Assembly (NCBI GenBank): GCA_009760855.2 | Contig: WPIO01000003.1 | Span: 14,370,001 to 14,434,000 of the forward strand | DNA: 64,000 nt | Direction: 5' to 3' | From: Cristatella mucedo | Lineage: Eukaryota; Bryozoa; Phylactolaemata; Cristatellidae | Shown: piece by piece, positions 51,037 to 62,915 of the stretch | Position numbering within the stretch: the stretch's first letter is position 1 | Layout: each line of letters opens with the position of its first letter | Position numbers and translations under genes: made by a program | The notes under the pieces: generated by a model | Database searches by the model: none | The model's input: the letters and a program-made list of their open reading frames with translations, nothing else | Told to the model about the DNA's origin: nothing

Positions 51037-51090
51037 AGCAGCCAGCACGATTCTTGGAAGTCTGCTGGCTAGCAAAAGCGCGCCGAGGGC

Positions 51091-51190
51091 TGCTTAGGCT
51101 TTAAGGGCGCTATAGACAGTTCTCGGGCGTTGCACCCATTTATTCTTTCCTGGCTTCGTGGAGTAACAGACGGAGATACATTACATTGAT
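51091..51190 (+). mobile_element. LINE family B 3' end
   Basis: 'gctgcttaggctttaagggc', 'gctatagacag', 'ggcttcgtggagtaacagac' and 'ggagatacattacatt' match the minus strand at 54070-53965 in order. The ACATTACATT end appears to be this family's tail. Confidence 0.7.
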
Positions 51191-53964
51191 GGGTCTTAGC
51201 GACCTTGTCATCTGGACGTCGAGCTGACAGGGGACCTAGCGTGTGGGCGAGAGTGAGTCAACAGAGGTCGTAAGATCTCGCTAGAGGAACGTGAGCTTCG
51301 AGTGAGGAGCGCGCGCACGATAACGCAGGCGCTATAAGTGCCCCGCAAACGATGCGGAAATTCAAACGAGCAGTGGCTGTCATTATTTTGTCAAATGCGT
51401 GACCTAAAACTCAATTACAGAGCAGTGGGAGGACATACAGAGCGCAGGGTTACACCGCGCACCGGTTGTCGTTTCGCGAAGCCCCCGGGAATCGCTGAGC
51501 TATTGCAAACTGCAGTCTCGTCCTGCCTAGCAGACGTTTGAGTAGATGTTGCATATGTTAAGCATTTCCCGATCGACCGCAGGCACGCCCGACCCTGACT
51601 TGCTGATTTTCACGAGTAGCACTCTCGGTTCTGAAAGTAACGCTGTTTGTTTGTAGGTCGTTGTCACTTCTCCTGTGAAATCTCTGGGGGAGGGGATTCT
51701 TATATCCCCGCGAAGATGGCGCCACAAAATTGTCATCTTTCCGACTGATTCAGTCAGACACAATCTGCGTTGTCGCGCAGGAGGGACGCGCCTGCCAGCG
51801 GCTGGCCATATTTCGCAACTGTTGCGAAACACTGCAGAGGTCGTCCTAGCTGTTGTTGACCGGCTGACCACCCTCGCAGCCGAGGCAGCCGGGCAGGGAA
51901 CAGCATGAGCGCGCCCGTCTCCCCTTCGCCCTCTGCCCAACCCCCTGCCGGAGGGCTGAGGCAGGGGGAGCGAGAACATTTTGCACTAACTAAAGAGCAG
52001 GGTAAACGGGGTTTAGCGGAACTTTGGATGGTAGCTTCGTCCTAATGCCATAAGAGAAAGCTCCAGTAGTACTACGAAGGGGCGGTGGCTGACAGAATGC
52101 ACGCTGGCGGCATTGAATGCTCACATCTAGCAGCACTGCCCCCTGGCATTGTGTTTGTGTTGGTTTTTCGCACGGCAGCCACCCGAGGCAGGCGGCTGAC
52201 CTCCGAGAGCGCAGCCGGACCCACTACTGACTCGGCGACTGTTGCGTGCGTCACAAGTGCACTTGCGAGACTTATCTTTTCAAGTTCTGTGCAATGTCTT
52301 ATTTGTAACGCTATCGCATGGATCAAGAGTGATCTTGCGGCGTAGCGGAATTGCTGGTACTCTTGGTACCGTCGGTGTCCTGTTCAAACTCAGCTCAGTC
52401 CCCTCAAACGTATGCCGATACTGCTGGCACAAATGCGATATCATTGAATGCCAAGTTCGACTGCTATTGTGTCCCTGGAGCATTATACAATGCTTACTTC
52501 AGGGCAATCAACAATCCTGCCCACCTGCCATACGTCCATGCGTACGTCCATAGTCGTACAACGCACAGTGCTGAGTGTTAAGCAGCGTGGCACGTCCTTC
52601 GCAACCGCTAATGCGTTCGAGGGACTCTTTGCTCGAGTAAGTTCACCCGAATCAGCATTGCACGCTTATCCCACGAATCTCTAGTAGCAGCATTGGCTCT
52701 AGATCCGTGCTGCTATCGAGCAACGTGTAAAGACTCAACCTCTTGCAGTGATACGGACTTCGGTTTTATTCACCGAAGATCGGTTTTCGCGAAGTCGCGC
52801 TATTTGGCAACACATGATTCAACGTGGCTTTGGCAGCAAGCATGGCTTGCTGTTGCACTGCACCATTGGTGCTACTTACACCCCACATTTGCTTAAATAC
52901 TTTGCTTTCACCTTGTACAACATTTTCAAGAGGGCGCACAGAGCAACGCGAGGTACTACAACGGTCACTGAGGCTGAGGGAGCTGTAGCATTAATTTAAC
53001 AACCAAATGGGTGATAGATTTCGCTAAAACTGTAAGGCAAAATGGTGCGATAGCCACAGCGATCAGCACTCCTCTCCAATGTGTAGGGTACACGGTGACC
53101 GGCCACACAGTCGTAATTGGTTTTAGTCGGCTCTTCCGAGGTCCGGAATAAGTGTGGACGCAGGGTATTCCTAATGATGACACATAGCTCCGCTAGAGGG
53201 TTACCGCTAGGTTGCTTGGTAACAATGTCGGAATCGAAGAAGGGCATATCATTGCCCGTGAGTGCTGTCAATGACGTCCTGTCAAAAGTGGCTTTCTTTG
53301 ATAGGAATGGAAGAGGTCCGAATGTGTTAACGACAGATGACGGTACCAGTGAGAAAGAAAGCCTTCATGACTTTATTCTTGACACTAAGCGTCTTTCATT
53401 TTTTTCAGGCGGTGCGACATTTTTTGGGGAAAGGAAATCATGGAATAGCCAGGGTAGATCAGCTTAATCTCCTACAGCTCTTGGTGATGAAACTTCTCCG
53501 AACGATTGTGATGATGAATTGCATGTTCCGCAAGCCAAATCCGTCACCTCAAAATACCAAAACCTTTGGGCATTATAAGTTTATGTGTTCTAGGCTCAAT
53601 AAATGGGCTATGAGCATGAGTTCGGATTGTTCTGTGTGAGGAATAACGCAAATTTGAGTCAGCTCAAGGGGATTCTTAGCGACGAAATATTTGACCGAGT
53701 GCAGGCTAATACGCCTAGCCACGATAGTGGCTAGATAGATAGCCCCGTAAGAAGGTGCAGAGGCGCAATGAGACCTTTCGGCACCTGGGGACAAAGCTAC
53801 AAATGGGGTCCCCTTCCCTTGTCAAAATTTGCTGTGAAATAGCTCCACCACAGAAGTAATGCATAAGCTAACAGGCATATCGATGTGAATAAGTTTTATT
53901 AACTGTAGTAAAGGTACAAGTTAGCTATCACAGCTTTAACTTAGGATATTTTTTTGGCCTTGAA
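51191..53964. other. Unassigned flank
   Basis: 2.8 kb with moderate GC. A GC-rich block with CpGs spans about 51700-52000. ORFs up to 150 codons (minus strand 51527-51979) show no recognised domain. I see no repeat family copy. Confidence 0.4.
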
Positions 53965-54430
53965 TGTAATCTAATGTAATGTATCTCCGTCTGAAACTCC
54001 ACAAAGCCATACAGACTGTGTGGGTGTTACGCAGGAAAGTTTTGTGTAGCGCACTCACAGCCTAAGCGGCTTTCGGTACACATTCGGTAGGCAACAGACT
54101 TCATCTCACACAACAAAGAGAAAGTAGGAAGCATAGCCGAGTCAGGAGAGCAGTTGAGGTAGTGAGTAACATTGCAGAAGCAGCTCAGGACCGCTAAACA
54201 GGATCAGCTATAGTTGGCAGCTGGAGAGTAGTTGTCGTTGCGTAAGAATTGTGGAAGCGAGCTCCACAGTTTAGGACCAGCAGAGCAAAATCTTCTGTCG
54301 CCAACGGTCTTTAAGCTGAGGAATGGAACGGCTAATTTAACGTACATACTGAACCTGAGTGCACGAAGAGGCTAAAACTGGTGCAGCAGTTCAGTTAAGT
54401 ACGGAGGAGCCAAGCCGTATTCAAAAGCTT
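53965..54430 (-). mobile_element. LINE family B copy (3' part)
   Basis: Read on the minus strand it codes, with stops, for GLAPPYLTELLHQF, then GDRRFCSAGPKLWSSLPQFL and RNDNYSPAANYS, the C-terminal end of a non-LTR reverse transcriptase, followed by a 3' UTR ending GGAGATACATTACATTA. The fragment at 4869-5120 is the same family. It abuts the hAT fragment, whose frame ends at this border. Confidence 0.8.
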
Positions 54431-55026
54431 CTCAACTTCCAAAAGAAACAAAATTTTTCATCTAGATCTGTGAGCCAGAAAGAAATAGTTGTTTTTCTCG
54501 TCGGGGATAACCTATGCTGTTCTTCATGATTCTTGAAATATCCTCCTCTGCCGTGAGACCAACACCTTTGGAGAGTTCTCGAGACATCTATATCCGTCGG
54601 TGGATTCTTCGTTATGTTCAACTCCCCACAATTTGCATTTCCTTTTGGCATCTAGTAGTTGTTCTTGCACAGGTATTTTCGAAGTCTTGACAACTCAATC
54701 TCAAGAGAGTGCAGATCACAAGAGGCATCTTTAAAGTTCATCTTTGGATTCTGCAGTCTTTTCTGAACGCGATCAATCTTCCTTAAAATGCTATACAAAA
54801 ATGGTAACAGAGCCAAAAAATTAAATTTAAAGATAGAATATAGGAGACTGCCAGCTTCACCTCTTGTTGCAAGTGTTACAATTGTGTTCTCAGACAGTTG
54901 CTCCAAAAGACCTGCAACGTCGTCCAGTCTATTATTGACAGATTGTACAGCCTCTACTCTTTCACTCCAAGTTGTTGCAGAGTCACGTTCGACAGTGATG
55001 GCTAAGGCTTTCTTAGTTCTTCCCAC
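54421..55026 (-). pseudogene. hAT-type transposase fragment (DUF4371/ZMYM1-like)
   Basis: On the minus strand one frame runs from about 55026 to 54421 with a single in-frame stop (54654-54652). It reads TTWSERVEAVQSVNNRLDDV, LATRGEAGSLLYSIFKFNFL, ILRKIDRVQKRLQNPKMNFK, DASCDLHSLEIELSRLRKYL, stop, MPKGNANCGELN and FKNHEEQHRLSPTRKTTISF. The TRWS-ER..A(V)..(V/I)..F/L..., the TRGEA(G)SLL and the Q-R-L-Q-x-P-x-x-x-F-K-D-A motifs are typical of the hAT-like transposases often named zinc finger MYM-type or '52 kDa repressor' proteins. The zinc-finger N-terminus, catalytic residues and dimerisation end are missing; truncated at its 3' end by LINE family B. No function is expected. Confidence 0.75.
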
Positions 55027-55474
55027 TTCAGAGTTTATCTTTAAAAGAATAAGTTGGTGCCGTCTATTGTTTCAAAAAAGTTAATGACCACGAAATCTTG
55101 ACTTGCAGCATGAACTCCTGGCAAGTTCAAGCAATGGTTATTACAATTTCCGAAAATCGCCCCTCATTTCTGTTCAGTATTCTCGTTTGGACACCTGATA
55201 AGCGGGAAGACACGTCTGCTGCGTTGTCGTAGCACAGCCAGCTAAATAAGCCTGGCTAATGTTGCCTAATAGTGTATCGGTGCTCAGTCACGGCACGCGG
55301 GTTCACCCTTGACGCAGCTTATCAGGCCGGGCTCGCCCTTGGCGAAACGAGCCCGCCTGTGGCAGGCAGGATGAGGCAAGCCGTCGGGAAGAGCAGCTGG
55401 AACGCGGACGGAGGGATGAATGGCCGTGTGCTTGTTTCGCTGCAAGCGCCAGCCAAATACACTGTGGTTAAGTT
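55027..55474. other. Unassigned sequence upstream of a LINE
   Basis: 55080-55270 has no clear feature. 55272-55474 is open in frame with the LINE coding region, but its peptide (YRCSVTARGFTLDAAYQAG...) does not look like LINE sequence, so this is probably flanking DNA fused by chance. Confidence 0.45.
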
Positions 55475-56552
55475 GTACCTTTGCTTTGATCCCTCCCAGC
55501 CTTCGAGCACCTCAAATTCTCTAAACTCACTAGCTGCATGCATTGATGACATCCGCACATGGATGGCAGCAAATTTTCTAAAACTTAACGATGATAAAAC
55601 TAACTTACTAGTTATGGGCAAACCCAGTGTGATCCAGAGATTGGAAAGGCTGACTCTCAAAATTGGCTCTGCCAGCATATCTCCAGTTGAATCAGCTCGA
55701 AATCTAGGTGTCATATTCCAAAGCGGCCTCTCGTTAGACGACCATATCAGCTCCACAGTCAAATCCGCCTATTTTCAGCTTCATAACATTGCTAAAATTC
55801 GGGCTTGTTTAGATAAAGATACCACGTCCAAGTTGGTCCATGCATTCGTGACATCCCGTCTCGACTTCTGCAACTCACTGCGTACTGGATTACCAGCATG
55901 TGCGATCAGGCGATTGCAGCTGGTGCAAAACTCTGCAGCTAGGCTTGTCTGTCATCGGCGTCGCAGTTGCCACATTACTCCACTTCTCGCCGACCTGCAC
56001 TGGCTACCAGTCAAGCAACGGATTGACTTCAAGGTTTTGTCCCTCACTTTTAGGTCCCTTCATTCTTTGGCTCCAGCTTATCTGTCAGATATACTACCCC
56101 ATCAGGCTAAGCATCGTACCACCCGCTTTTCGGAATCCAACAGTCTAGAAGTACCTCATACAAACCTTAAATCCTTAGGAGACCGTGCATTTAGTTCATA
56201 TGCTCCCAAAGCCTGGAACTCCCTCCCGACCTGCGTCAGAACATCCCCTGACCTGACCACATTTAAAAGGAACCTAAAAACACACCTATTTAGGACAGCA
56301 TTTAGTGGGTCCCTATGATTCGTCCTTGATGTGCTTATGCGTGCTGACACTGTGCATGCTGCCACTAACCACATTTGCATGCTGACCCTGTGCATGTCAC
56401 CCCTAACCATATTATTCATTTCGTTTGTTTTTTTCAAGCATGATTTTACTTACCATTCAATGGCATTTCACTTTACAGCAAATGTAAAGCGCCTAGAGAG
56501 AGATTAAGTTCTCTGAGGGCGCTTTATCAAGTGAATTATTATTATTATTATG
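55475..56552 (+). mobile_element. LINE family A, longest coding copy
   Basis: Open frame (ORF from 55272, ending 56318) containing the post-catalytic part of a CR1/L2-like reverse transcriptase: LCFDPSQPSSTSNSLNSLAA, CIDDIRTWMAANFLKLNDDK, TNLLVMG, ESARNLGVIFQSGLSLDDHI, SRLDFCNSLRTGLPACAIRR, ADLHWLPVKQRIDFKVLSLT, SLGDRAFSSYAPKAWNSLPT and LKTHLFRTAF. The YADD-type catalytic core and endonuclease are absent (5' truncation). The 3' UTR ends in the AAGCGCCTAGAGAGAGATTA/GAGGGCGCTTTATCAAGTGA hairpin and (ATT)n at 56535-56552. Intact frame suggests recent insertion. Confidence 0.95.
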
Positions 56553-56830
56553 TTAAAGCTCCCCTCTGTGTTTCCGTGTCGTCGTGTGTCTGCCACCAGA
56601 GTGTCAAGCTATAGCCCGGTCAAAGTCTGTAAAAATGCTTTACTAGATCAGCCTGCAATATTCAAGTTCATTGAAATAATGACTTGTCTAAAATCAAGAT
56701 TGGTATTCTCAAATGAAAAAGTGTAAACAATATGCACAATCTAGTTTTCTTTTGGCGCCCCCTTGGCCTTGGCACCTGCGGACACCTGTCCGCCTGCCCA
56801 CCTCTTGCTACGCCTCTAGGAACGTGCTCG
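56553..56830. other. Unassigned sequence
   Basis: Nothing recognised between the LINE tail and the SINE-A fragment. Confidence 0.4.
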
Positions 56831-56959
56831 CTCCTAAGAACCAAGGTCATGGATTCGAATCTTGCAGTGGGCGATCCTTCATTGCCACGTGTAAGCGATG
56901 TGCGATAGCCGTTAAGACTCTTTCCTCGCTATACAAAAAAGGCTGTTAAAATCAGCTTA
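56831..56959 (+). mobile_element. SINE-A copy lacking its head
   Basis: Begins near box B (GTCATGGATTCGAATCTTGC), then GTGGGCGATCCTTCATTGCC, GTGCGATAGCCGTTAAGACT, TCGCTATACAAAAAAGGCTG, TTAAAATCAGC. Same strand as the copy at 57211. Confidence 0.85.
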
Positions 56960-57210
56960 TACTTAATACACCGACTCAGCCATTCCATTTTCTAGTGACT
57001 CACTTGCTTGAATACTAAGTTCGCAGGCGAATTGACTTGACAAATACACGATCAGATGTAACTCTGTCCGAAGGGCAAGATCGCTTAGGAAACCAAGATA
57101 TTGTCGAGAACGCGTTACTCGACGGCGAGGCTGCAGGAATATGTAGGGTGAGGAGCGATAGCAGCAGGGGCTGCCGGTACGCCCTGTTGATGTGGCGAAT
57201 GGGATCTAGC

Positions 57211-57378
57211 ATGGTGAGCCGTGATGGCATACTAGGTAAGGCGGTTGCTTTCACGACCTCGGTCCCGAGGTAGTGGGTTCGATTCCTACGGTGGGCGATT
57301 CTTTATCGCCACTGCAAGCGGTGGTGATAGCCGTAAAGGCTCTTCTGTCGCTATACAAAAGAGGCTGTTTAATCAGCT
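57211..57378 (+). mobile_element. SINE-A copy, best preserved
   Basis: ATGGTGAGCCGTGATGGCAT, ACTAGGTAAGGCGGTTGCTT, GTAGTGGGTTCGATTCCTAC (box B), GGTGGGCGATTCTTTATCGC, CACTGCAAGCGGTGGTGATA, GCCGTAAAGGCTCTTCTGTC, GCTATACAAAAGAGGCTGTT, TAATCAGC. Good reference copy for the family consensus. Box B (GGTTCGATTCC) is a good RNA polymerase III internal promoter match; box A is less clear (GATGGCATACTAGG). Confidence 0.95.
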
Positions 57379-58064
57379 GCGATTTTTTTAGCATGTCCTG
57401 CTGTACTGATTGGAGTACTTTGCACAAGCATGCAATCGTGCAACCAAGTCAAATATCAACCGCTAATGTTTCCAATAGCCACTGATAGAATGTGGTGCAC
57501 ATGCTTTTTCTAGCTCCCGGGCAGTCGAATGTTTCGCAGCAATGGTACCACCCACATGCTGGTTTGGTCGCTTGTGTCTTGGAAGACGGGCAACAAGCCT
57601 CAATGCTGGATGCATGCGTAGCTGTCGCTGAATCATTAGGAGGATCCTGTTCTAGAGCTGACTGACTAGCATACCTTATAATTAAGCACCAGACTCTCTG
57701 GCCACGGCTGTATCTACAATATTCTCAAAAATCAGTACATTTCAAACTTATCATTGACCTGGTTACAAAAATCAAATTTTGCCGATAATCTTTGCCATCT
57801 TCTGTGCTTTTGAATTGTAAGCAATAGGAAATAACACTAAAACCCAGATTAACTTTATAGAATTTTTTTTAACAATATAATTATTCTTAGTAAGTACCAT
57901 CGTTTTTGCAGGATCAATATTCAGAGTTTAATGCCACATATTACATCCCCCGAGTCATAACAATTTGCAATACGCCAATATTCTAAAGTAGAATATCGTG
58001 TCACTGCGAAGACCTCCGTGTCTCTAATGTTGAGGCTGATCCCAGAGAGGCATTTAAAGAAATA
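57379..58064. other. Unassigned AT-rich sequence
   Basis: Nothing recognised. Confidence 0.4.
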
Positions 58065-60547
58065 AAGTCGACTCCGAGTAATGCAATATCGGATATAAGA
58101 ATACTCTTATTATAATAATAGCAGTTCTGTGTTCCAGTTGTATTGCAAGTGTGTTCGCAGTGGGAACTCCGCTACAATGAATATCAGATATTAGATTATT
58201 CCGCATGCAGAAATAGGAAATGAAATGGATTTTTGATATGGACTTTGCTTGAGTGCATATTTACAACGTATAAGACAATAGGCATAATTTATGTGGGCAT
58301 TTCACCGCTTATTTATTGAGTGCATTTTATTTGCCCGCCCGTGACTACGAACCGTGAGCTTGACAGCTGAACGTGGAGTACGAACTATGAGCTCTGTTGA
58401 ACAATGATCTTTACTGCTGAATTATAACTGAGCTCCTTAAAAAATAACCACGATAAGCCGAGGCTTATGAGCAGCGCGATGTATGCTATTTATGGATGAG
58501 ATTACGGAATGCTTTCTGACCTGGCCATTATGCAACGGACGGTCCAGATCGCAGTGGCTCTCTCTTGTAGCAACGGTCTGCTGGTCGGTGAGTCTTAGTG
58601 CTGAACGTGTGGTGCTGCTAGTCTGTTAGCGAGTCAGCTAGAAGTCACCTGTTGTATCAGCCACAATATAAATACTGTAGTTGTGCTTTTAATAATACGG
58701 TGTTGTCGTCAGTGCTGTGTGCAGAATATTGAGTACACTGTTGCTATTTTTGGCGCATTCCTCTCTTAAGTCTTTGCACGCTGCACGGGTTGTACTTCTA
58801 CCCGAACAAGTGAAGGTTCCGAAGTCACGACACCGTCAGTTTTGATGGGCTAATAACTATTATTGATTAAATTGTTATTTATTGCGGTATCATGGCTAGT
58901 GCTTCGCAAATAGATACACTTATAATTTAGAAAAATTCTGCAAATTTTGAAGGCAATGGAACAAAAAAGCCACCTACTGTTGCTGAGGAGTTCAACGAGT
59001 CAATCAACTATGTCCGAAATGTAGAAAGCAGGAAGAGAGATTCGCCACGAAGCGCTAACCAGCGAGTATCTGTACCTCAACAAAGCAGCGTGAAAGGCCA
59101 AACAAAAAAGTTGCCCATGTGCTGATGAAATGGTTTTAGCAAATGCAGCAACAAAATGCTGTAATTAATGGCGCATTAATGATGAAGAAGGCACGGCAGC
59201 AAGTTGTGACGCTTGGTTGTACGTCATTTGCTCCAACAAATAACGGCTATCTAGTCTTAAAATTCGGCACAACGCTATATTTATGAATATTAGCGGTGAA
59301 AGAGCTGCTGTAGATCGTACCAGAGCCAGCAATTGGATTACCAACGTCTTGCTCACCTTGATTGAAGGATGTAAGGATTCGATATCCTTAATGCTGACGA
59401 AATAGGCCAACTGCACAAAGCGGCGCCCTCTGGCACATTAATACTCATTGGTACTCACTCAATTGGTGGAAAGACGCCAAAAGAGCAAATGACTCTATGC
59501 CTCTTCTCTGCAACGCTAATGGCACCAAAAAGAAAGCTTACGTGGTGGGAAGTTTGAAAATCAGCGGTGCTCTTGAATTGTTGGACCGCCTTTACCATAC
59601 ATCAGCAGCAGTAATTCTTGGATGACCAATTGAATTTGGGCTGATATTCTTTTTTAAATTTGATAGGGAGCTGAGCAATCTAAAAGTCATTCTGTTTGCC
59701 GATAACGAGGCTTCTCGTGAGGTATAAGGGCAGCTCAAGAATATCAAGCTGGAGTTTATGCCGATGAGCACAACATCTCTTATACAGTCGCTACATCAAG
59801 GAATCACCCGCGCCGTGGAAATCCATGACAGAACGCCAGTGATGCGGCAGATGCTTCAGGCCATAATAAACGGATGCTAAATTATTTATTATGCAACTTC
59901 AATTTATATGCTAATTGTCTTGCATCTGGTGAAGCAGACATGGTCTGGTGCTTCCAGCTACGATCTGAAACTGTTTCAGAATGGCTGGCTTCCCAGATGC
60001 TGGCTGGGACGACAGTGAAGATGATGTTCTGCCGATTACATCGGTGGCTACTGAACTCGGAGAAACAGTCTCGCAAGAAGATTTCGGGGCTTTTGTAAAC
60101 TGTGACAACGAAGTCGCATGCCATGGCACGTTAATCGATGCTGAAATTTTCGAGCAAGTACAGCGCAAGCATAAAATACGGATGATGACAACGACACAGA
60201 CGAGCTTGAAAAGATGCAGTTGCCGGAGGTACGCAGAGTAATGCACATGGAAGGAGTACATGCTCCAGAAACTGTTCTTCATTACTTGGAGCAAAATCTT
60301 ACAGAATACGAGTACTATGCAATTGTAGATGCGATCGAGAAAAGGGCATCCCAAAATTGCATCCAGCGGAAAATTAGAGACTTTTCTAAATAATCCGAGC
60401 ATTATTAGGTTTGCCTTAATTGTTTTACGTTGATAAATAGACGATAAATAAATTATGTTAAGTTTTAAGCATCGTTGGTATCACTTTACATTTGAAAATA
60501 CTCTGCACATAAGAATGCCTATTTGTCGACATAAGCGGAGTCGACTG
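58065..60547 (+). mobile_element. Tigger/pogo DNA transposon, full length, decayed
   Basis: About 2.5 kb flanked by TA dinucleotides (58063-58064 and 60548-60549). The left end reads AAGTCGACTCCGAGTAATG and the reverse complement of the right end reads CAGTCGACTCCGCTTATGTC; further in, both have AAGAATACTCTT-like and AGGCATTCTT-like sequence. CAGT...GACTCCGCTTAT ends, TA target duplication, 2.5-kb length and a CENP-B/Tigger-like transposase all fit the pogo branch of Tc1/mariner. The coding part is described separately. Confidence 0.9.
58892..60393 (+). pseudogene. Tigger-like transposase pseudogene
   Basis: Fragments in several frames follow the order of Tigger/CENP-B-type transposases. There is an N-terminal DNA-binding region from about 58892, NAVINGALMMKKARQQ (about 59155), SGERAAVDRTRASNWI (about 59295), then the DDE domain: ILNADEIG (about 59385), KAAPSGTL, THSIGGKTPKEQMTLCLF, VILFADNEAS (about 59690) and TSLIQSLHQGITRAVEIH (about 59775). 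The C-terminal tail ends in KIRDFSK-stop at 60391. There are in-frame stops (early, at about 58918, and after REV at about 59728) and frameshifts. The third catalytic Asp of the QxLDQG motif is His here, and DNAPSH is DNEASR. No active enzyme can be made. Confidence 0.9.
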
Positions 60548-60640
60548 TATTTCACTTATGATTGAGTCGACAGCATCTTTGAGACCAGTGGACTATTACG
60601 GATCTGCTGGATACGGTATATTTTTTATACTATAAATAAA
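60548..60640. other. Short unassigned gap
   Basis: Flank between the Tigger element and SINE-B; nothing seen. Confidence 0.5.
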
Positions 60641-60793
60641 TCATTTGAATAGCGCCATACGAGTACTTATACTCTATTCAGATGCTTCACATATGCCACG
60701 GAGCTGGAGCCCATGACCTTTGTTAACAAATACATTCACCTTGACCGTGATTTGAGACGTGCACATTAGTCATTGGGCTTAACCAGCGATGCA
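60641..60793 (-). mobile_element. SINE-B copy, diverged, with insertion
   Basis: Minus strand: CGCTGGTTAAGCCCAATGAC head, an unusual spacer of about 25 bases, GTCATGGGCTCCAGCTCCGT, GGCATATGTGAAGCATCTGA, ATAGAGTATAAGTACTCGTA, TGGCGCTATTCAAATGATTT. Confidence 0.75.
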
Positions 60794-61887
60794 GCATTGC
60801 TACACGTGGCACTTTGGAATATACAAATGCCAGAATTACTCACATAAATTATGGAGAAAAATCTTGAATTAAAGTTGAGCTATAGTTTTTCTTACAATGA
60901 ACTAATATAAAATCACATTTACTTCACGTCCACAGGTTCAGTAAGTCTTAAAAATACTAATAACTCAAATATTACATGTTTTGGTTGTACTTGGAAAAAA
61001 TGCTTTCCCGTTCAACCTAGGATATGTGTACTATCGTTAAATGGCTTCTATCTAGATAATTAAATCAGGCCAGCGGCTAGCTGCATAGAAGAGGCACCAA
61101 TACTTTGCCGATAAGCTTTTTCAGTATTTAAAGGGCCCACTACCAAAGCTGCAACTGAGATCTTACGTAAAGATACTTTACTGGGGGAAGTAGTAATTCC
61201 AGACAATCTAGATCTGTTAATGCTTTTGTTACATTCCTCTACAAATTCGAATTCAAATTCTTTCGCACATTTTTGTTATGGCTTCGGTGAGAACCAACCT
61301 AATAGAACCCAACTTTTAACATCGATTTACAGGTACAGATGAAGATACCACGGACTTGACTGCAATACAAATTATCACTATCGCCCGCTCTTATGTAGGA
61401 GCATAATTAATGATAGTTGTGTCGTATTTAAAGGTGAAGCGCTTGAATAAGCTTAAGTGTGATCCTCCAAGAAATTGACTGCGTTCGATCACGTCAAGGT
61501 ATGAGCCATCCGTTACCTTTCCTTCTTGCGACGTAGATTTGAAGGTTGTATTGACTACTACTCTTCTAAGATGAAAGGATGTGCGTATTTCTTTCTGACA
61601 CACTGTCGCTATGGCATCTCAATGCCCATATTGCATCTCATTTGCACTGCATTGAACAGCATTAATGTAGCTATTTTATTTACGGGCGCGAAATGTGTGA
61701 ATCAGAGTTTTTATGGCTTTTTAGGAACCAGCTTCACTGTAGTGATTTACGGTCTCATCGTGGAAGAATGGAAATTTTCCTCGTGACAAAAGTTTATTCT
61801 GATTGCAGCCAATACACAAACCTTCAAACGCAGCTGCATAAGTTTCCATGAAACTAACCATTTAGCCACTGAGTACTCCTCGCATCA
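60794..61887. other. Unassigned AT-rich sequence
   Basis: No recognisable gene or repeat. The ORF at 61526-61786 (86 codons) has hydrophobic stretches (CTALNSINVAILF, TSFTVVIYGLIV) but no family resemblance. Confidence 0.4.
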
Positions 61888-62915
61888 AATAATAATAATA
61901 ATGTTATTAATGATAATGCACTTGATTAAATGCCCTCAGAGAACTTAATCTCATTCTAGGCGCTTTAAATTTGCTGCAAAGGGAAACACGATTGAATGGT
62001 GAGTAATATCATGCTTGATAAACAACATGAATAGCATGGTTAGGGGTGACGTGCAAAAGGTCAGCATGCAAGTGTGGTCAGTGGCAGAATGCACATGTCA
62101 GCACGCATAAGCACATGATGGACGAATCACAGGGACCCACTATGCTGTCCTAAATAGGTGTGTTTTTAAGTTCTTTTTAAATGTGGTCAAGTCAGGGGAT
62201 GTGACGCAAGTCGAGAGTGAGTTCCAGGCTTTGGAAGCATACGAACTAAATGCACGGTCTCCAAAGAATTTGAGCTTTGTACGAGGTATAGGTAAACAGT
62301 TGGTTTCCGAAAAGCAGGTGGTACGATGCTTGGCCTGGTGGGGGAGTAGATCTGAGAGATAGGCTGTAGCCAAAGAATGAAGTGACCAAAAAGGGAGCGA
62401 CAAACCTTGAAGTCAATCCGTTGCTTGACTGATAGCCAGTGCAGGTCGGTGAGAAGTGGTGTGATTTGGCAACTGCGACGCTCACGATAGACAAGCCTAG
62501 CTGCTGAGTTTTGCACCAGCTGTAAGCGCCTGGTTTCACACACTGGTAGGCCACCAAGCAGTGAGTTACAGAAGTAAAGACGGGATGTCAAAAATGAATG
62601 AACCAACTGAGAGGTGGTATCCTTATCTAAACAAGCCCGAATTTTAGCAATATTATGTATCTGAAAGTAGGCAGGCTTGATTGTGGAGCTGATGTGGTCG
62701 TCTAACGAGAGGCCACTTTGGAACTTGACACCTAGATTTCGAGCTGATTCAACAGGAGACATGCTGGCAGAGCCAATTTTGAGCGGCAGCCTTTCCAGTT
62801 TCTGAACCACACTGGGTTTTTCCATAGCTAATAACTTTGTTTTATCAAACTTTAGTTTTAGGAAACTTGCTGCCATCCATGTGCGGATGTCATCAATACA
62901 TGCAGCAAGGAACTC
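61888..62915 (-). mobile_element. LINE family A, 5'-truncated copy
   Basis: Minus strand. From the 5' end: LAACIDDIRTWMAASFLKLK, ESARNLGVKFQSGLSLDDHI, NIAKIRACLDKDTTSQLVHS, SRLYFCNSLLGGLPVCETRR, TDLHWLSVKQRIDFK, then a frameshift at about 62400 and SLATAYLSDLLPHQAKH, FGDRAFSSYASKAWNSLST, LKTHLFRTA in another frame. The 3' UTR ends in the hairpin and (ATT)n at about 61888-61920. More diverged than the copies at 4022, 6049 and 55475 (CNSLLGGLP versus CNSLLTGPP). Confidence 0.93.

Noticed and set aside
51527-51979. 150-codon minus-strand ORF, Arg/Ala/Gly-rich
   Set aside because: No motif, GC-rich composition explains the open frame, no supported splice context.
55272-56318. 348-codon ORF as a host gene
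   Set aside because: Most of it is the C-terminal part of a non-LTR reverse transcriptase followed by a LINE 3' end; the first 65 codons are probably flanking sequence.
57211-57300. tRNA gene (good box B)
   Set aside because: No acceptable cloverleaf or acceptor stem; the same sequence recurs with a long SINE body.
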